NCBI GenBank assembly: GCA_965246745.1
Contig: OZ251980.1
Span: 744,001 to 808,000, forward strand
Source: JANXMY01 sp965246745
GTDB lineage: Bacteria; Armatimonadota; Armatimonadia; Armatimonadales; Capsulimonadaceae
DNA: 64,000 nucleotides
Reading direction: 5' to 3'
Within the stretch, counting starts at the first letter, position 1; each line of letters opens with the position of its first letter. Shown one piece after another: positions 51,870 to 60,050 of this stretch. Both the position numbers and the translations under genes were made by a program. The notes beneath the pieces are model-generated. The model was given only the letters and a program-made list of their open reading frames with translations, was not told the DNA's origin and did no database searches.

Positions 51870-51984
51870 CGAAGTAAACTTCACTCGCTAGTTATGGTCG
51901 TCCTTCGGACGCAAGACGATCATCGTGACCGTTTCTTGCTCTTTCGTCCGAAGGACGACTTTTCCAGCGAGTGAAGTTTACTTC
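51870..51984. repeat. Palindromic repeat family 5
   Basis: Outer arms GAAGTAAACTTCACTCGCT / AGCGAGTGAAGTTTACTTC and inner arms GTCGTCCTTCGGACG / CGTCCGAAGGACGAC enclose an unpaired centre. The right arm provides the TAA stop codon of the GT9 gene at 51978. A related half-element (TCGCTGAATGGCGTCCTTTG) is near 41395-41425 in the dacB 5' end. Confidence 0.92.
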
Positions 51985-53096
51985 CTCGCGCCGCCCTTGC
52001 TCGCACGCGCCATCGGCAGGCCAATACCGCGCGGCATCTCCATTTGTCCTAATCGCTCGCCGACCGCCGCAATGACATTCGGCGTCGTAAGTCCGCTCAT
52101 GCAGGCCACGTCGCCGCGCCGGCATATTCTATCGCGGCACGGAACACACTCCAAAGCCCGCTCAATCAAGACCGTGCTGTTCGGAGTCAGCGGCCCGGTC
52201 CGGTCGGGGTCCGCCGCCCCTGATAAGACAACCAGCGGGGTGCCGAGCGCCGCCCCGATGTGCATCGGCCCGGTATCGCAGGTCAAAAGCGTGTCCGCGC
52301 GGGCCAGCAAAGCGCCGAACTCTTTGACGGACAGCGCCCCCGCGAGGTTCAGAATACGCGGGTCCGCCGCCGCGACTTCCCGCGCCAGACTCACTTCATC
52401 CAGCCCGTCCATCACAGTTTTAAACGCCGGCGGCGCTCCCGTCACGGCCACTTTGACCCCGCGCTGCCCCGCCCAAAACGCCGCGACTTCGGCAAAGCGC
52501 GTGAGAGGCCAGCGGTTCAGGGGCCGCGACGCCGCCGGGTTAATCACCAAAATTTTGTCGCTCTCCAAGACGCCGAGACCCGCCAGCAGCCCCGCCACCC
52601 GCGCCTGCGCCGCCTCCGGCACGGCGAAATCCAAGCGACGGTCGGAAACGCCGTCAATTCCGAGTGGGCGCAGTTCTTTGGCGAAATCGTCTACCGCGTG
52701 CGCCACCCGCCCGGTATCCGCGCGGACTTCCATGCGCTTTTCGAACGTCAGGCGCGTCCGCGCCCCGCTCGCCGCCGCCATCAAATACGACTTCGCGCTT
52801 GGGTGGAGATTAACGATCAAATCGTAGCGTTTTTTGGCGAGACGCACCAGAAACGGCAGAAAGTGGTCCAGCCGCGAGTCTATGCCGCGCTTGTCGAACG
52901 TCAAAATCTCGCGCACATTCGGGTGCCCCGACAGCGCATCGGTCATCCCGCCGCCGACCACAAAATCAATTTGAATGCCGGGAAACGCCGCCGCCACCGC
53001 CCGCACCGACGGCGTCGCCAGCAGAATATCCCCCAGGCCGCCGAACCGAATAAACAGGGCGCGTTTGTAGGATTGAGTTCGGGCAGTGCTTGTCAT
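51978..53096 (-). CDS. GT9-family glycosyltransferase (LPS heptosyltransferase-like)
   Basis: 372 residues: ALFIRFGGLGDILLATPSVR at the N-terminus, YDLIVNLHPSAKSYLMAA, LVINPAASRPLNRWPLTRFA, TLLTCDTGPMHIGAALGTPL, VVLSGAADPDRTGPLTPNST, and cysteines near the end (CVPCRDRICRRGDVACMSGL). It should transfer a heptose-type sugar to the LPS core. Its last codons (ARK) and stop run into repeat family 5. Ribosome site is not obvious. Confidence 0.9.
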   Translation of the reverse strand: MTSTARTQSYKRALFIRFGGLGDILLATPSVRAVAAAFPGIQIDFVVGGGMTDALSGHPNVREILTFDKRGIDSRLDHFLPFLVRLAKKRYDLIVNLHPSAKSYLMAAASGARTRLTFEKRMEVRADTGRVAHAVDDFAKELRPLGIDGVSDRRLDFAVPEAAQARVAGLLAGLGVLESDKILVINPAASRPLNRWPLTRFAEVAAFWAGQRGVKVAVTGAPPAFKTVMDGLDEVSLAREVAAADPRILNLAGALSVKEFGALLARADTLLTCDTGPMHIGAALGTPLVVLSGAADPDRTGPLTPNSTVLIERALECVPCRDRICRRGDVACMSGLTTPNVIAAVGERLGQMEMPRGIGLPMARASKGGARK

Positions 53097-53121
53097 AAAA
53101 CGATCATGTCACGAAATCGGC

Positions 53122-53514
53122 TTAAGTGCGGCTATGCCCGGCAGCCACGGCATGAATGCCGAGGCTGGAACAAACCAGCGTCGCGGCGACGCAAGACCAG
53201 ATGACGGGTGCATTATTCCTGTGTCGCTTCGACACTGGTTTGTTCCAGCCTCGGCATTCATGCCGTGGCTGCCCCGCGTGGATTGCTTGATACGATGAGC
53301 GCTCCCATGCGTCGCGCTCCTCTCGCAGATAAGCCTCAACTTCTTCGGCTGTCTGGAAAGCAAGATGCCCCGGCGCTTCGGCGAGAATATCCGTCACCGA
53401 GCGGCGCACCGCCGCCTGCGGAAACAAATGCGCGTACCGTCCCCGCTGCCCGCCCTTGAAACTGTAATACGCTCGCATGTCCACTTCGTCTACGTCTAGT
53501 TCAGCCGGCACCAT
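53122..53514 (-). CDS. Antitoxin-like small protein, C-terminus replaced by a repeat
   Basis: The first about 80 residues (MRAYYSFKGGQRGRYAHLFP, RRSVTDILAEAPGHLAFQTA, EEVEAYLREERDAWERSS) resemble small antitoxin-type proteins with an EExxAYLxxERDxWE ending. The frame then runs through the whole of repeat family 2 (53142-53271), adding about 48 low-credibility residues before a stop at 53122. No toxin partner is adjacent. The true start could be Met13 (53478). I treat it as a gene whose end was altered by repeat insertion. Confidence 0.5.
   Translation of the reverse strand: MVPAELDVDEVDMRAYYSFKGGQRGRYAHLFPQAAVRRSVTDILAEAPGHLAFQTAEEVEAYLREERDAWERSSYQAIHAGQPRHECRGWNKPVSKRHRNNAPVIWSCVAATLVCSSLGIHAVAAGHSRT
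53142..53271. repeat. Palindromic repeat family 2, copy B
   Basis: Arms CAGCCACGGCATGAATGCCG and CGGCATTCATGCCGTGGCTG; inner arms GAGGCTGGAACAAACCAG / CTGGTTTGTTCCAGCCTC. It matches copy A at 22828-22956 over the arms and the GTCGC-TTCG/GCG-ACAC segment, with a diverged centre. Confidence 0.93.
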
Positions 53515-53664
53515 GCCATGAATGGCACGGCTACACGGCGAAGCGCCAAGAAGTGCCGCTTCGCGGGACTTGGAAGATCTTGGCGTTATCTTTCTTAACC
53601 CCGCGAAGCGGTGTTTTGTGGCGTCCGCGCCGTGTAGCCGTGCGTTTTAACGCATGGTTCTTGG
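53511..53664. repeat. Palindromic repeat family 1, copies B and C as an inverted pair
   Basis: Copy B (minus orientation, 53511-53575) and copy C (plus orientation, 53600-53664) share CCGCGAAGCGG and CGCCGTGTAGCCGTGC with the copy at 14267-14325. Between them lies a short AT-richer spacer. Together they form a large inverted repeat. The remaining stretch to 53787 contains no supportable gene. Confidence 0.88.
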
Positions 53665-53787
53665 GGCCACCGAGTTCCCACGCAGGCGCAGGGCGCTTCG
53701 AAGGGCAAGGCCCAGCCAAAGACACAGACAGGGCGGCAGTCCCGCTCAGTTCCCCTATTCTGTCCTTGAGGCAGCAGCAACAGCCGA

Positions 53788-55881
53788 TTATACCGAATTT
53801 GCCGGCTCGGTTGCAACCGCGCTGCGGGTCAAAAGGGCGGACGCTGCCGCAAGCACGTCTTCCGCTGCGATGGAGGCCATCGTGCCGTCGGGGGACTCTA
53901 AAACTTGGTGGCAGGGGCCGTAGTTGCCCCATTTGCGCGGGTTGGTCGGGCCGAACAAGGCGACCGTGGGAACGCCGAGGGCGACGGCGGAGTGCATGAT
54001 CGCCGTGTCGTTGCCGAGGAACAAGCCAAGCTGAGACACCAAAGCCAGCGAGCCGCGCAGGTCGCACGCGCCGGCAAACGACACCGCGCGGGACCGCGCT
54101 TCCGGCCCGCAGAGCGACAGCATCTCGTCGGCGGCGTCCTGCTCGTCCGGCCCGCCGATGATCGCAAAGCGCAGGCGCGGGTTTTCGGCGGCCAGCGCCT
54201 CGGCAGCCTGCGCGAAGCCCGCCGCGCTCCACCGCTTGCGGGACTGGCTCGCGCCGGGCTGAATGCCGACCAAATGCTCGCGCGGGACACGCTCGCCCCA
54301 CGCCTGGGTCAAATGCTCCTGCGCCCGCGCGGTCTCGTCGGCGCTGATCCAAAGCTCCAAAGCGGGGTTAATCGGGGCGTCGGGCGCGACCGCCCGCAGC
54401 ACATCGAAGTAGCAGGCGATCTCGCTTTTCTCGCGGTCGTAGCCCACCCGGCAGTTGAGGAGCGGCCCGCGCCCTTCCGACTCGAAACCCGCCCGGAGCT
54501 TGATCCCGCCGAGCCACGGGGTCAGGGCCGAGTGGAACGAGCGGTTGAGGGCGAGGCAGAGGTCAAAATGGCCGGAGCGCAGACGCTGGACCAAATGCAG
54601 GTACGCTCGTGCGCCTTTGTCGGACTTGTACGGGTCGAACTCCCAGATTTCATCGAGGTACGGATTGTTTTGCAGCAGGACGCGGGCATTTTTGCCGGTC
54701 AGCAGGGCGATGTGCGCGTCGGGCCACTGCGCCCGGACGGCCCGGAAAATCGGAGTCGCCAGCAGGGTGTCGCCGATGAACCGGAACTTGGTGGCGATGA
54801 GAATGCGCTTGACGCCGGGCGCTTGGTGTGCGTCTGCGGGCCGGGCCGGGACACGCACCTGCGGCAGCTCGACAGCCCCCCCGCGCGAGACGCGGAGCAG
54901 GCGGCGGGCGGTCAGCACCACTTCCTCGGGCGTGATCTCGCGCAGGCAGTCGTAGCGCCCGTTGCAGGTCGGGTGGTTGCCGCACGGCGAGCACGACAAG
55001 TTTTTATAAATAGCTTCGGAGCTGTCGTCGAACGGTCCGGTGACGCTCGGGTCGGTCGAGCCGAACAGCGCGACGCACGGGGTTCCCACGGCGGTCGCCA
55101 GGTGCATCGGGCCGGAATCGCCGCTCAAAAGCAAATCACAGCGCTTCAGCACGGCGGCCAGGGCGCGGACTTCAGTTTTGCCGACCAGATTGATCGGCTT
55201 GGCTTTCGTTCGCCGCACAATCTCCGCCGCCATGCGCGTGTCTTCCGCGCCCGCGCCGACCAGCAGGGCGGGAATGTCCGCCAGGCCGTCGAGCGTCGCG
55301 GCAAACGACTCGGCGAACCAGCGCTTTTGGGGCCGGGTCGCGCCGATATTGACGGCAATCAAAGGCGATCCGGGCTGGATGCCGAACTCCGCCAGCAGCG
55401 CGTCGGCGGCGGCCTCCGACGCTGGATCCACATCTACGACCAGCCGCCGGGGATGGTCTTTCGCCAGCGTCAGCGGCATGGTGTCGAGCATCGCTTCCGC
55501 CATATGAACGGCGCGGGTCTGCCGCAGCTCGGTCAGAAACGGGTTCATGCCGCGCCCGCCGAGGCCCACCCGCCGGGGGGTCCGGGCAAGCCACGCGGCA
55601 AACGCATAACCGGGCAGCGGCGGCAGGATCACCGCGTCGGTGTAGCGCCCCGCCCGCAGCAGCCGGTAGATTTGCATCAGCCGGCTCGCCCCGCCCCGCG
55701 CGGTCCGGGCAATAATCTGATTGAGATCGGGGTTCCCGCGCAGCACCTCGGCAGCGGTCCCGGCCCCCACCACCGTATCAATCTGCGCGTCGGGAAACGC
55801 CTGCCGCAGCGCCGCAATCGCCGGCGTGGTCAGCAGCGCGTCCCCCATGTAGTTCATGTTGACGACTAAAAACTTCCGCAT
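53788..55881 (-). CDS. Two-domain (double GT9) LPS heptosyltransferase fusion
   Basis: 697 residues containing two complete GT9 units. The first starts FLVVNMNYMGDALLTTPAIA and has DLLLSGDSGPMHLATAVGTP and a cysteine cluster (LSCSPCGNHPTCNGRYDCLR). After a Pro/Ala linker (residues about 345-357), a second unit begins ILIATKFRFIGDTLLATPIF and ends with LGLFLGNDTAIMHSAVALGV, ALFGPTNPRKWGNYG. GT9 enzymes are normally about 350 residues, so this is a fusion that could add two consecutive core sugars. TATACT lies 9 nt before ATG 55881. The promoter and first about 70 codons are duplicated at 59190-59425. Confidence 0.92.
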   Translation of the reverse strand: MRKFLVVNMNYMGDALLTTPAIAALRQAFPDAQIDTVVGAGTAAEVLRGNPDLNQIIARTARGGASRLMQIYRLLRAGRYTDAVILPPLPGYAFAAWLARTPRRVGLGGRGMNPFLTELRQTRAVHMAEAMLDTMPLTLAKDHPRRLVVDVDPASEAAADALLAEFGIQPGSPLIAVNIGATRPQKRWFAESFAATLDGLADIPALLVGAGAEDTRMAAEIVRRTKAKPINLVGKTEVRALAAVLKRCDLLLSGDSGPMHLATAVGTPCVALFGSTDPSVTGPFDDSSEAIYKNLSCSPCGNHPTCNGRYDCLREITPEEVVLTARRLLRVSRGGAVELPQVRVPARPADAHQAPGVKRILIATKFRFIGDTLLATPIFRAVRAQWPDAHIALLTGKNARVLLQNNPYLDEIWEFDPYKSDKGARAYLHLVQRLRSGHFDLCLALNRSFHSALTPWLGGIKLRAGFESEGRGPLLNCRVGYDREKSEIACYFDVLRAVAPDAPINPALELWISADETARAQEHLTQAWGERVPREHLVGIQPGASQSRKRWSAAGFAQAAEALAAENPRLRFAIIGGPDEQDAADEMLSLCGPEARSRAVSFAGACDLRGSLALVSQLGLFLGNDTAIMHSAVALGVPTVALFGPTNPRKWGNYGPCHQVLESPDGTMASIAAEDVLAAASALLTRSAVATEPANSV

Positions 55882-55907
55882 ACGCCTGGAAGTATACCAG
55901 AAAAGCG

Positions 55908-57563
55908 TTAGCCTGTCGTTATGCGGAATGGAGTTTCCGGCGCAAGCCTCGGCCCGCCGGACGGCAGCCACTTGGCAAGGTAGTCTTTCAATCGCTGAAC
56001 TTCGCGAAGTGGAACCCGTGCGCCGACATAGCCGTCGGGCCGGATCAGAAACAGTGTCGGTTTTGTAACACCGTAGATACGGTGCGCGATCTCGTCTAAA
56101 TCATACAGCGCTGGAAGCGCAGCGGCGGCGGACACGGCGGAAACCAGGTAACACGGCACGGCACAGTCCAGCGTCTGAATGGCCTCCGCGACGAGATCAG
56201 CGCCTACCGCCGGTGTTCCCGTGAATGCAAGCAGAGTCCAGCCGCCGGCATAAATCAGGTCGTAAAGGCGGACAAACTTTGGTCCCTGCACGACATCGGC
56301 GTCTAAAGCGCGGTCGCCGGCCCGCAGGCCCCGGCCCCCAGCCCGCTCCAGGGTCAGCGGGCTTCTGCGTGTGTTGACCGAAAGTTGACTGAACGCCTGG
56401 GCCATTTTGTATTCGCCTCCTCGGTTCAAAAGCGGCTCGGCCAGCCGGCCCATCAGCGCCTGCGCGGCTTTCGGCGTCACCAGCGTTGTATATTTCAAGC
56501 TGCTGTACTGGGCCTTTTGCAGCGTCTCCCGCAGGAAAAGCCGCTCTTCGGCATAAGTGTCCAGCAGAACGCTCGGCCCTCCGGCTTGCAGGACGGTGGC
56601 CAGCTTCCAGCCGAGATTGAACGCATCGGAGATGCCTGTATTCATGCCCTGCCCGCCGTTCGGCAGGATCGGGTTGCCGACATCTCCGGCAAGCAAAATT
56701 CGGCCGTCGCGCAAGCCGGATGCGATCCCCATGGACAGGTCCGTGTAGCTGAACCAGTCGGCGTCGCTGAGGGTCAGCGACGGATCAAGCGTCACTTCCC
56801 GCAGCTTGGCTTGCAGCTCTTCCAAAGTCGGCTTACGCGCGGGGATATTGGTTTTCGGCTCGACTGTGATGACCCGGTGCAGGCCGCCGGGAAGCGGAAC
56901 AACTGTCGCAAAGCCGTTCTCGAAGTAAAACAGCCAAAGCTGATCCATCGTCGGCAGCCGCCGCCAGCTTAGCTTGCAGTCGGCCTGACGGAGCGCGACG
57001 CCGGTTTTGACGACTTCAAAGTTGTGCCGGGTAAATGTCCGGGTGATCCCGCTCGCCCCGTCGCAGCCGACAACATAGTCAAAGCGGGCTTGTTCCGGTC
57101 CATCCGGCGACTTCAAATCCGCTGAGACACCGTCTTTGTCCTGCTGAAGCAGGGCAAGTTCCGTACCGAATTCAATACAGGTGCCGGAGCGTTCCAGCGC
57201 CTGCGCCATGACCGCCTCAAAATTGTGCTGCCCGCACAAAAGCACATTGGGGAACGGGGTCTCCTTAAGGTGCATCGTGCGCGGCCCGTAGCACTTACCG
57301 TAAGCGTGGACCATCATGCGGGTCATCTGGCCGCCTATCGCGGCAATCGGTTCCAGTACCCCCAGGGCATGGAGAACTTCCTGGCTCCGCTGCATTAGGT
57401 TTGTGGCCCGCGTCGATCGCGAAGGATGAGCTCGCTTTTCAATAATCCGGTACGGAACGCCGTAGCGGGACAAAATCATCGCCAGGGTCAGGCCCGTCGG
57501 CCCAGCCCCGACAATCAGGACACGGGCGGTTCGGGTTGCAGTCGCGGTTTGAGAGTCAGGCAT
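55908..57563 (-). CDS. FAD-dependent aromatic-type monooxygenase (PHBH family)
   Basis: 551 residues: FAD-binding VLIVGAGPTGLTLAMILSRY, the DG motif DYVVGCDGASGITRTF, the second FAD motif ILLAGDVGNPILPNGGQGMN, and a C-terminal thioredoxin-like domain (KPTLFLIRPDGYVGARV) as in phenol hydroxylase/MhpA/PgaE-type enzymes. In the usual GD-x6-HxxxPxGGQGMN motif, Asn replaces the His (GNPILPNGGQG). It would hydroxylate an aromatic or polyketide-like substrate using NAD(P)H and O2. It is divergent from a TetR regulator, the likely controller. GGAAAA lies 8 nt before the ATG. Confidence 0.9.
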   Translation of the reverse strand: MPDSQTATATRTARVLIVGAGPTGLTLAMILSRYGVPYRIIEKRAHPSRSTRATNLMQRSQEVLHALGVLEPIAAIGGQMTRMMVHAYGKCYGPRTMHLKETPFPNVLLCGQHNFEAVMAQALERSGTCIEFGTELALLQQDKDGVSADLKSPDGPEQARFDYVVGCDGASGITRTFTRHNFEVVKTGVALRQADCKLSWRRLPTMDQLWLFYFENGFATVVPLPGGLHRVITVEPKTNIPARKPTLEELQAKLREVTLDPSLTLSDADWFSYTDLSMGIASGLRDGRILLAGDVGNPILPNGGQGMNTGISDAFNLGWKLATVLQAGGPSVLLDTYAEERLFLRETLQKAQYSSLKYTTLVTPKAAQALMGRLAEPLLNRGGEYKMAQAFSQLSVNTRRSPLTLERAGGRGLRAGDRALDADVVQGPKFVRLYDLIYAGGWTLLAFTGTPAVGADLVAEAIQTLDCAVPCYLVSAVSAAAALPALYDLDEIAHRIYGVTKPTLFLIRPDGYVGARVPLREVQRLKDYLAKWLPSGGPRLAPETPFRITTG

Positions 57564-57585
57564 CGGAGTTTTCCATTCTGCGAAG

Positions 57586-57614
57586 AGTTTACCCGACACT
57601 TTAGCATAAATCAA
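57586..57614 (-). promoter_or_regulatory. Promoter of the FAD monooxygenase gene in the divergent TetR intergenic region
   Basis: Minus strand: TTGATT (57614-57609), 17-nt spacer, TAAACT (57591-57586). The intergenic DNA is AT-rich, and the TetR gene's own -10 (TATACT, 57664-57669) lies on the opposite strand 6 nt before its ATG. Confidence 0.6.
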
Positions 57615-57675
57615 TATCTATTTATTAAAAAAGTAAACGCATATTTTTAATGCTGATGTGCGGTATACTCTCGGC

Positions 57676-58260
57676 ATGGAGACCGATCCTAATCAGAGCC
57701 GCCTCTCGTGGCAGGCGACAAAAGCAGCCGAGACTCGGCAGCGCATTCTTGACGCAGCGCTGGAAGTGATCGCAGAAAAAGGAGTCGGGGCGCTGACGAT
57801 AGACGCCGTTGTTCAGCAGTCCGGCATCACAAAGGGCGGCCTGCAATACCACTTTGCGTCTAAAGAGGCCCTTGCATTCGGCGTCTTGCAGCAGGCGTCT
57901 TCTTCTTTTCTTGCTGGCATCCACGCCGCAAGCGGCGGGAATAACGGCGGGGATGTGGCCTGGGCGCGGGCTTTGGTCGGTTTCGGGTTCCGCGACGACC
58001 CCGCCGAGATCGGGCTTTGGAAGCCGCTGATCGAGATGCTCGGCTACGCCGGTGAGGTCAAAACGCTGAGCGAGGCGTTCTACGCCGAAATTGTGCGGCG
58101 ACTGCACGGCGCGGGCCTGTCCCGCGAGGAAATGACCGTGCTGATGATGTCGCTCGAAGGCTACAGCACGTCGCCGCTGGAGCTGCCGCCGGACACCGGC
58201 GAACTCCTGCGCGGGCATTTTTTAGGACTGCTTGAACGGGCGGAGGTGGGGAAGAAATGA
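57676..58260 (+). CDS. TetR-family transcriptional regulator
   Basis: 194 residues: helix-turn-helix TRQRILDAALEVIAEKGVGA, LTIDAVVQQSGITKGGLQYH, FASKEAL, followed by a helical ligand/dimer domain (TetR_C-like). It is divergent from an FAD monooxygenase gene and is probably its substrate-responsive repressor. TATACT with 6 nt to the ATG suggests a leaderless mRNA. The stop overlaps the next gene's ATG. Confidence 0.9.
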   Translation: METDPNQSRLSWQATKAAETRQRILDAALEVIAEKGVGALTIDAVVQQSGITKGGLQYHFASKEALAFGVLQQASSSFLAGIHAASGGNNGGDVAWARALVGFGFRDDPAEIGLWKPLIEMLGYAGEVKTLSEAFYAEIVRRLHGAGLSREEMTVLMMSLEGYSTSPLELPPDTGELLRGHFLGLLERAEVGKK

Positions 58261-58937
58261 CATCGAGCAGCTTTACCGAGGAAACGCAGGCTTGGTTTGA
58301 CGGCCTGGCTCAGGACAATTCGCGGGCGTACTTTACGGCGCATCGGGTGTCCTATGACCGGGCGGTGCAGGAGCCGCTCTCGGCCCTGCTGAATGCTCTC
58401 TCGGTGCAGACCGGCGGCACGGCGAAGCTGTTCCGGCAGAACAGGGACATCCGCTTTTCCGCCGACAAGCGGCCTTACAAGACAAACGCCTCGGGCGTTA
58501 TCAGTGACTGCTCCCACTCGGCGGCGGTCCTGTATGTCGCCGTCTCCGCCGATGGTTTACAGGCCGCCACAGGATATCATGGCCTTGCCAAAGACCAGCT
58601 CATACGCCTCCGCCAAGCGCTCACAGCCGAGGAAAACGCGCTCGGCACCGGCGCGAACCTGCGGGTGATCCTAGAAACGCTGCGAAGCGCAGGGCTGGAG
58701 GTGGACACTGACTCGCTGAAGGGGATGCCGCGCGGCGTGCCGAAAGATGCGCCGAACGCCGACCTGGTTCGCCTTCGGTCGCTCACCGCAAGCCGTTTTT
58801 TGGAGCCGGAACGTCTGACCAACGAAAACGTCGCCGCATGGGTCAGCGAGGTTTGGAAAGCCGCCGCGCCGATGAACGCCTGGCTGGATAACTACGTCGG
58901 CGCAAGCACGCTGCCGCCGGAAACGCGGGGCCGCTGA
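58257..58937 (+). CDS. DUF2461 family protein
   Basis: 226 residues. The family pattern is clear: FTEETQAWFDGLAQDNSRAY, FTAHRVSYDRAVQEPLSALL, KLFRQNRDIRFSADKRPYKT, and the ending region GMPRGVPKDAPNADLVRLRS. The function of DUF2461 is unknown; it is a soluble cytoplasmic protein. The ATG overlaps the stop of the TetR gene (ATGA), so it is part of the same transcript. Confidence 0.9.
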   Translation: MTSSSFTEETQAWFDGLAQDNSRAYFTAHRVSYDRAVQEPLSALLNALSVQTGGTAKLFRQNRDIRFSADKRPYKTNASGVISDCSHSAAVLYVAVSADGLQAATGYHGLAKDQLIRLRQALTAEENALGTGANLRVILETLRSAGLEVDTDSLKGMPRGVPKDAPNADLVRLRSLTASRFLEPERLTNENVAAWVSEVWKAAAPMNAWLDNYVGASTLPPETRGR

Positions 58938-58943
58938 CGTAGA

Positions 58944-59411
58944 CTAGGCCGTAGGCAAAGCCGCCTTGACTGCTGCCACCACCATTTCCGGCGTGATACG
59001 GGCCATGCAGGCTGCGCCTTCGGCCTCGGTCGGACGCCTGCCGGGGACAAGGAGGCCCGGCACAGGGTTGTGCAGAATGGTATTGCGCGAACCGTCAGGT
59101 CCGTGCCGGGCGGGGTGCGTCGCGCCGAAAATGGCGACGGTCGGGGTGCCGACGGCGACGGCAAGGTGCATGGGGCCGCTGTCGCCGCTGATCAGCCGGC
59201 TCGCCCCGCCCCGCGCGGTCCGGGCAATAATCTGATTAAGGTCAGGGTTCCCGCGCAGCACTTCGGCGGCGGTCCCCGCCCCCACCACCGTGTCAATCTG
59301 CGCGTCGGGAAACGCCTGCCGCAGCGCCGCAATCGCCGGCGTGGTCAGCAGCGCGTCCCCCATGTAGTTCATGTTGACGACAAGAAATTTTCGCACCAAA
59401 GAGTTTTGCAT
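58944..59411 (-). pseudogene. Chimeric remnant of two GT9 heptosyltransferase genes
   Basis: 155 residues, less than half a GT9 enzyme. Its first about 70 codons (FLVVNMNYMGDALLTTPAIA ... ARTARGGASRL) match the start of the double-GT9 gene at 55881, including the TATACT promoter. From ISGDSGPMHLAVAVGTPTVA to the end it matches the C-terminal donor-site part of the GT9 gene at 60710-61747. The switch falls at a 7-bp sequence ATCAGCC present in all three places. Both Rossmann domains are incomplete, so it is probably inactive. Confidence 0.88.
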
Positions 59412-59445
59412 ACGGGATTGAGTATACCTGAAAAGCCTCAGCGCG

Positions 59446-59997
59446 TCATTCGCCGAGCAGACTGCGACGCACTTCGGAAAGCCAAGACAGCTCGTTCTCG
59501 CACTCGCGGATGGCATACAGCACCATCAGCGCGGCGATTTGCCCCCTCGGGCCGGGTTCGGCGCGGACGGTCGCTAAGTGCTCCTGCTCGGCTGCGAGCT
59601 TGTCCCGCAGGAATACCTCGCGCCGGGCCGTCATCTGCCTCGCCGCCGCGCGGGGTGCGTTGGGCGAAAGGGCCAGCCAGGTCAGAAACGGTGGGGGAAC
59701 ACGCTGAACTGCCCACGCTTCGCGACTCAGCGCCAGAATCAATTCTTCGCGCCCGAGTTCCGTGATCTCGTAAACCTGCCGGTCCGGGCCGAGCGCAGGG
59801 GTCGCAGATGCCGCCGGCTCGATCAGCTGCCGCTTCGCCAGCTTGTTCAGCGAATAATAAACTTGGGGACGGGAAACGCCGGCCCAGTCTTTGACTTCCC
59901 GCCGTTCAAGCTCGACGCTCAGCTCATAGCCATGCTGCGGCTTTTCGGCAAAAAGGCTGAGCACCACTAAATCCGGGGTCGTTAATCGGCTTGACAT
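59446..59997 (-). CDS. PadR-family transcriptional regulator
   Basis: 183 residues: the winged-helix domain (DLVVLSLFAEKPQHGYELSV, WAGVSRPQVYYSLNKLAKRQ, LIEPAASA, DRQVYEITELGREELI) followed by a PadR C-terminal helical domain (LRDKLAAEQEHLATVRAEPG, ECENELSWLSEVRRSLL). It is divergent from a methyltransferase gene whose -35 box overlaps this gene's start codon, so it is placed to control that promoter. Confidence 0.9.
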   Translation of the reverse strand: MSSRLTTPDLVVLSLFAEKPQHGYELSVELERREVKDWAGVSRPQVYYSLNKLAKRQLIEPAASATPALGPDRQVYEITELGREELILALSREAWAVQRVPPPFLTWLALSPNAPRAAARQMTARREVFLRDKLAAEQEHLATVRAEPGPRGQIAALMVLYAIRECENELSWLSEVRRSLLGE

Positions 59998-60019
59998 TGA
60001 CTGATTTCCATGCTACACT
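59991..60019 (+). promoter_or_regulatory. Consensus promoter of the methyltransferase gene, overlapping the padR start
   Basis: TTGACA (59991-59996), 17-nt spacer, TACACT (60014-60019). The -35 box overlaps the ATG (59997-59995) of the divergent PadR gene. Confidence 0.8.
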
Positions 60020-60050
60020 TCTAGTATTAATAAGAATAGAGGATCAAGAA

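Noticed and set aside
53531..54352. Minus-strand 273-codon frame overlapping the end of the double-GT9 gene
   Set aside because: It is in another frame of the GT9 gene, Arg/Gly-rich without homology, and continues into repeat DNA.
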